NCBI GenBank assembly: GCA_007844125.1
Contig: CM017561.1
Location: 64,461,256-64,525,255 of the forward strand
From: Sinonovacula constricta
Lineage: Eukaryota; Mollusca; Bivalvia; Cardiida; Solecurtidae
Reading direction: 5' to 3'
Length of the DNA: 64,000 nt
Positions within the stretch are counted from its first letter, which is position 1. Every line of letters starts with the position of its first letter. Positions 61,051-64,000 of this stretch are shown in pieces. The translations under genes were made by a program, and so were the position numbers. Under the pieces are notes generated by a model, which made no database searches, was not told the origin of the DNA, and saw only the letters and a list, made by a program, of their open reading frames with translations.

Positions 61051-61555
61051 CAGTGGTGCCCGACAGTTCGGACCAAAGTTTCCTTTTAAGATAACCAAAT
61101 GAGTCCATATTGCCTGAACAGGACTAGCAAAATGCTGCTCATTGATGCAATAGATCTGTGTGAACATAAAAGAATAAATCCACATTCATCATTGCAAACA
61201 GGTATTTCCAATCCGAACCACGCTGCAAAGATAGCTGTTTTTAAACTAAGGAAACCACGTGACCACTTACTCTTTCGATCAAGTTAAATCATCATCTTTT
61301 CTTGGAAATCCGCTCTGACGTCGATATCTGTTGTTTAACAGAGACCACTATCGCGCTGTTTATAGAGGTTTAAAAAATGAACATTTAGAGTGCTTTCTTT
61401 CTGGACAAGTACTGTCTAACAAAATAGTTATGTTCAAAATCGTCTTTGTTTAGATTGAAGAATGAGTTTATGCAGAAATTATGCCCACATTCCCCAAAGC
61501 AGTGACAAGATATTGTTACATGTATTTGATTTAGACAAACTGTCGGATACCACCT
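61051..61555 (+). mobile_element. TTAA-type MITE
   Basis: It lies between TTAA at 61047-61050 and 61556-61559. The TIRs are cagtggtgcccgacagttcg and caaactgtcggataccacc. It has the full set of internal blocks. Confidence 0.88.
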
Positions 61556-61792
61556 TTAACAGTTGTGCACTTAGACTATCATTTATGACGACTAGATTTT
61601 ACTCATATAAATCCTGTTAGGGAGATGAGAGATCGAACTCACTTATGGGTTCAAATATTTCACTTGTGGTAAGACAATAATTAGCATGTGCTGTCTGAGA
61701 CTTTTCTGTCTGACTGGAATTCTTTGGTCGTTGCTTGGTGTAAACCAGTCTAAAGCCTACACGACCACCCAAACAAAGGCAAAAGAATGTGA

Positions 61793-62188
61793 CAATCGGA
61801 AGAACTCGGATAATTCACGAATCATTTCTCGGATGTTTGTAGGTAGTCGGATCACATCGGCCATTTCCCTAAATGGATCTTATTTTGTGACAGAAGGTCA
61901 AGACAAAGATGGCAGCTCGAATGACAGCTCACTATAGTACGATGCCAGTTAAACTTCAATTTGAGGCTGCTTCAAATTTAAATCATCCGAATTTAATTTA
62001 CAAAGCTCGGCAAACAAAACTGCTGTACAAACGACGCCATTGTTTATGTTTTGTGCTAACTACATTTAAGGCATATTCTTTCGACTTCGGCGAACAAAAC
62101 GATCGTGATTTCTGTAAGTACCATTGCACCAGATACATCCGAGGGATGATTGTCCCGACGACGGAATTACCCGAGGAGTTCCGATGGT
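61793..62188. mobile_element. Mutator-like MITE (copy 2)
   Basis: It begins caatcggaagaactcgg and ends ccgaggagttccgatggt. The flanks agaatgtga (61784-61792) and agaatatga (62189-62197) match at eight of nine bases. It aligns along its length with 34402-34807. Confidence 0.75.
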
Positions 62189-62197
62189 AGAATATGA

Positions 62198-64000
62198 CCT
62201 TCTTAATGATGGTAGTACTTTTCTTCAATTCTCGCCCAATAACCGTGGTAAATGTGACTTATGTCCCAGTCGGATGAAAATTGTGATGGCCGTAGAAATA
62301 ATGAAATAGTATGAATATAAGTGCTTCTTTGCAAAAACCGTTGAGTTTTTGCATTCTTGTGTGCGAGGTGACAGGTTCAGTCTCGTACGATCACTTTCTC
62401 AAACAATCGTATAAACGTCGCAAGTAAATTGCAAGAAAAAAACATAAGGAGAGTGTGCGATACACTTAGGCAACTATTACGAGGCTCTTAAGCTTTTATC
62501 ACTCTTAATGTCGCACAAGCCTCGGGCGAGAAACTCGTGATTGGTTAAAATCCTTATTTAATTGTTTTATCTTTAAAGAGGTTTTGCCATTGTGAAATGA
62601 AACTTTATATCCTGAAAAAATGAAGTGTCACTACTTTCATGCCAAATCGAAGGCATTCATTGTTTCACAAGAGCCCAATACAAATGCTGGAAAATTACAA
62701 TTACCCTAGGCAAATCGTATTTGATAGGTATGTTTGCCTTCATATGAACAAGTTTTATAGTTTCCGTCTTTAATGGGAAACAACTCTAACCAAATTAATT
62801 TGTCGCTTTAGCAGCGTTATTCACTTTTGTATTACATTTGTATTTAATTACAATGCCTTATCTTTTAAATGTGTAAAACAGCCAATTTTTATTCTGATTT
62901 AAGGTTGCAGTTTTATAACTTAATGATTTCTATTTTTAAGTTAAAACTGTTACAAAGCAAAAAACAACAACACCCTATTGATATTTCTTTTGTAATTTGT
63001 GTTTGTATTGAACACTATATGCATAATACTTTTGATTTTGTGATGTAAATTGGTACTCTGTTCATTTTAATACATGTACGATATACTTCAATACCCAAGG
63101 CTTCCTATTTATTATGATAACTATTCTTTATATTTTCTGCACAAATAATGACATTTATATTGTTTATTTTGTTAACAGTTATTGTTGTAAAAAACACATT
63201 TTTTACTATTTAGTAAATATCAGTATGACTGAGGATCTACAACTAAAATGTAAATTAAATAAATCCACATACATAATTTTTATATTACTTTATTATATGC
63301 CAAACTTTTGACATATTTTGCAGGGATCTGTTGCATAATATTTCTTTACCTTGACTTCCATTCATCATTTCTTACTTCTTTTTTTACACTCAGTATATTC
63401 TTTGATTTGTTTGGACATAAGTCACAGAAATAAGGAAACATGCCAGTATACACAATATTCCTCATACACATGAACAAACGTCCATTCAAATATGTCTCAG
63501 TATGTGTTTATACCATTCCATTGATTGTTAACATTCCATTTTATTTAACATATTTATTTTATGTAAATGAACAATATACGGCTTGTTATTTTTTGACTTT
63601 TCACACATTTGTATTCTAGACTTCGCATATGCATACATGTTCGCTTTGATATGTTTTACTTTAGTCCAGGTATATATTTACAAGCATAAATACTTCTGGG
63701 CTGTTTTTTGTATTTCTTTTTTTACATTCCTGTTTCTTACTGACGTATTTCCAATATTTAGCAGCGATTTGTCAAGAGATTTATCATAATTAATAAATCA
63801 ATTTCATAAGTGTCGATATTTCTTATTTTTTTTACTTAAAAATTGTATGAGGAAACTTCTTTTTTTACTTCTGTTTAATCATGACATATTACGCCAATAA
63901 AATACCATTGAAATTTTACTTTATATAGTTTTTTCTTTGGAAATTCCATGCATTCCTCTAGCGGAAAGTAAATATCTGTCGATTACAGAGAGAAGAAACA
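62198..64000. other. No gene recognised
   Basis: AT-rich DNA to the window's end. Only short hydrophobic frames caused by T-rich sequence are present. Confidence 0.45.

Overview
The window is animal nuclear DNA, AT-rich and crowded with repeats. It most likely comes from a bivalve mollusc. The evidence is the genes split by GT-AG introns, the mollusc-style SINEs and MITEs, and a 145-bp tandem-core element in several copies of the kind known from clams and oysters. The species cannot be named from the sequence. No prokaryotic features, canonical tRNA or rRNA genes, or CRISPR arrays were seen.

Two host genes can be supported. On the minus strand, 19875-21872 encodes 665 residues: an apolipoprotein-L-like membrane region followed by a degenerate endonuclease/exonuclease/phosphatase (EEP) fold that looks descended from a LINE endonuclease. 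On the plus strand, nine coding exons between 45493 and 60061 join in phase into a 501-residue protein with an N-terminal membrane anchor, a JMJD8-like JmjC domain with its metal ligands, and C-terminal TPR repeats. The introns of this second gene are full of mobile and tandem DNA: a 2.7-kb 145-bp array in intron 3, MITEs in introns 3, 4 and 8, and an intron 6 made almost wholly of two minisatellites that run up to the splice sites.

From the left: a 129-bp inverted repeat (1-129); a TTAA-type MITE and a SINE (1.2-2.0 kb); a 145-bp-repeat element (2.8-4.2 kb); a SINE relic and 20-bp minisatellite (6.7-7.2 kb); and a second 145-bp element split by a 9.45-kb minus-strand LINE (8218-17668). The LINE carries a three-knuckle gag-like ORF1, an ORF2 with APE endonuclease, reverse transcriptase and RNase H, and a long structured 3' region. 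Next come the ApoL/EEP gene, a 1.1-kb relative of the repeat element (22.1-23.2 kb), a LINE reverse-transcriptase fragment (23.5-24.0 kb), a (TA)n palindrome cluster (27.7-29.0 kb) between distant inverted repeats, a (CA)n tract, nested MITEs (34.2-36.0 kb), a second SINE (39.3 kb), short minisatellites (41 kb), the JmjC-TPR gene, and a MITE pair (61.0-62.2 kb). Long stretches between these hold no recognisable gene.

The strongest leads are the ApoL-EEP fusion, the JmjC-TPR architecture, the three places where tandem repeats involve or abut splice sites of one gene, and the paired-hairpin modules and end-to-end complementarity of the large LINE. All calls come from reading the sequence. No database search was run.
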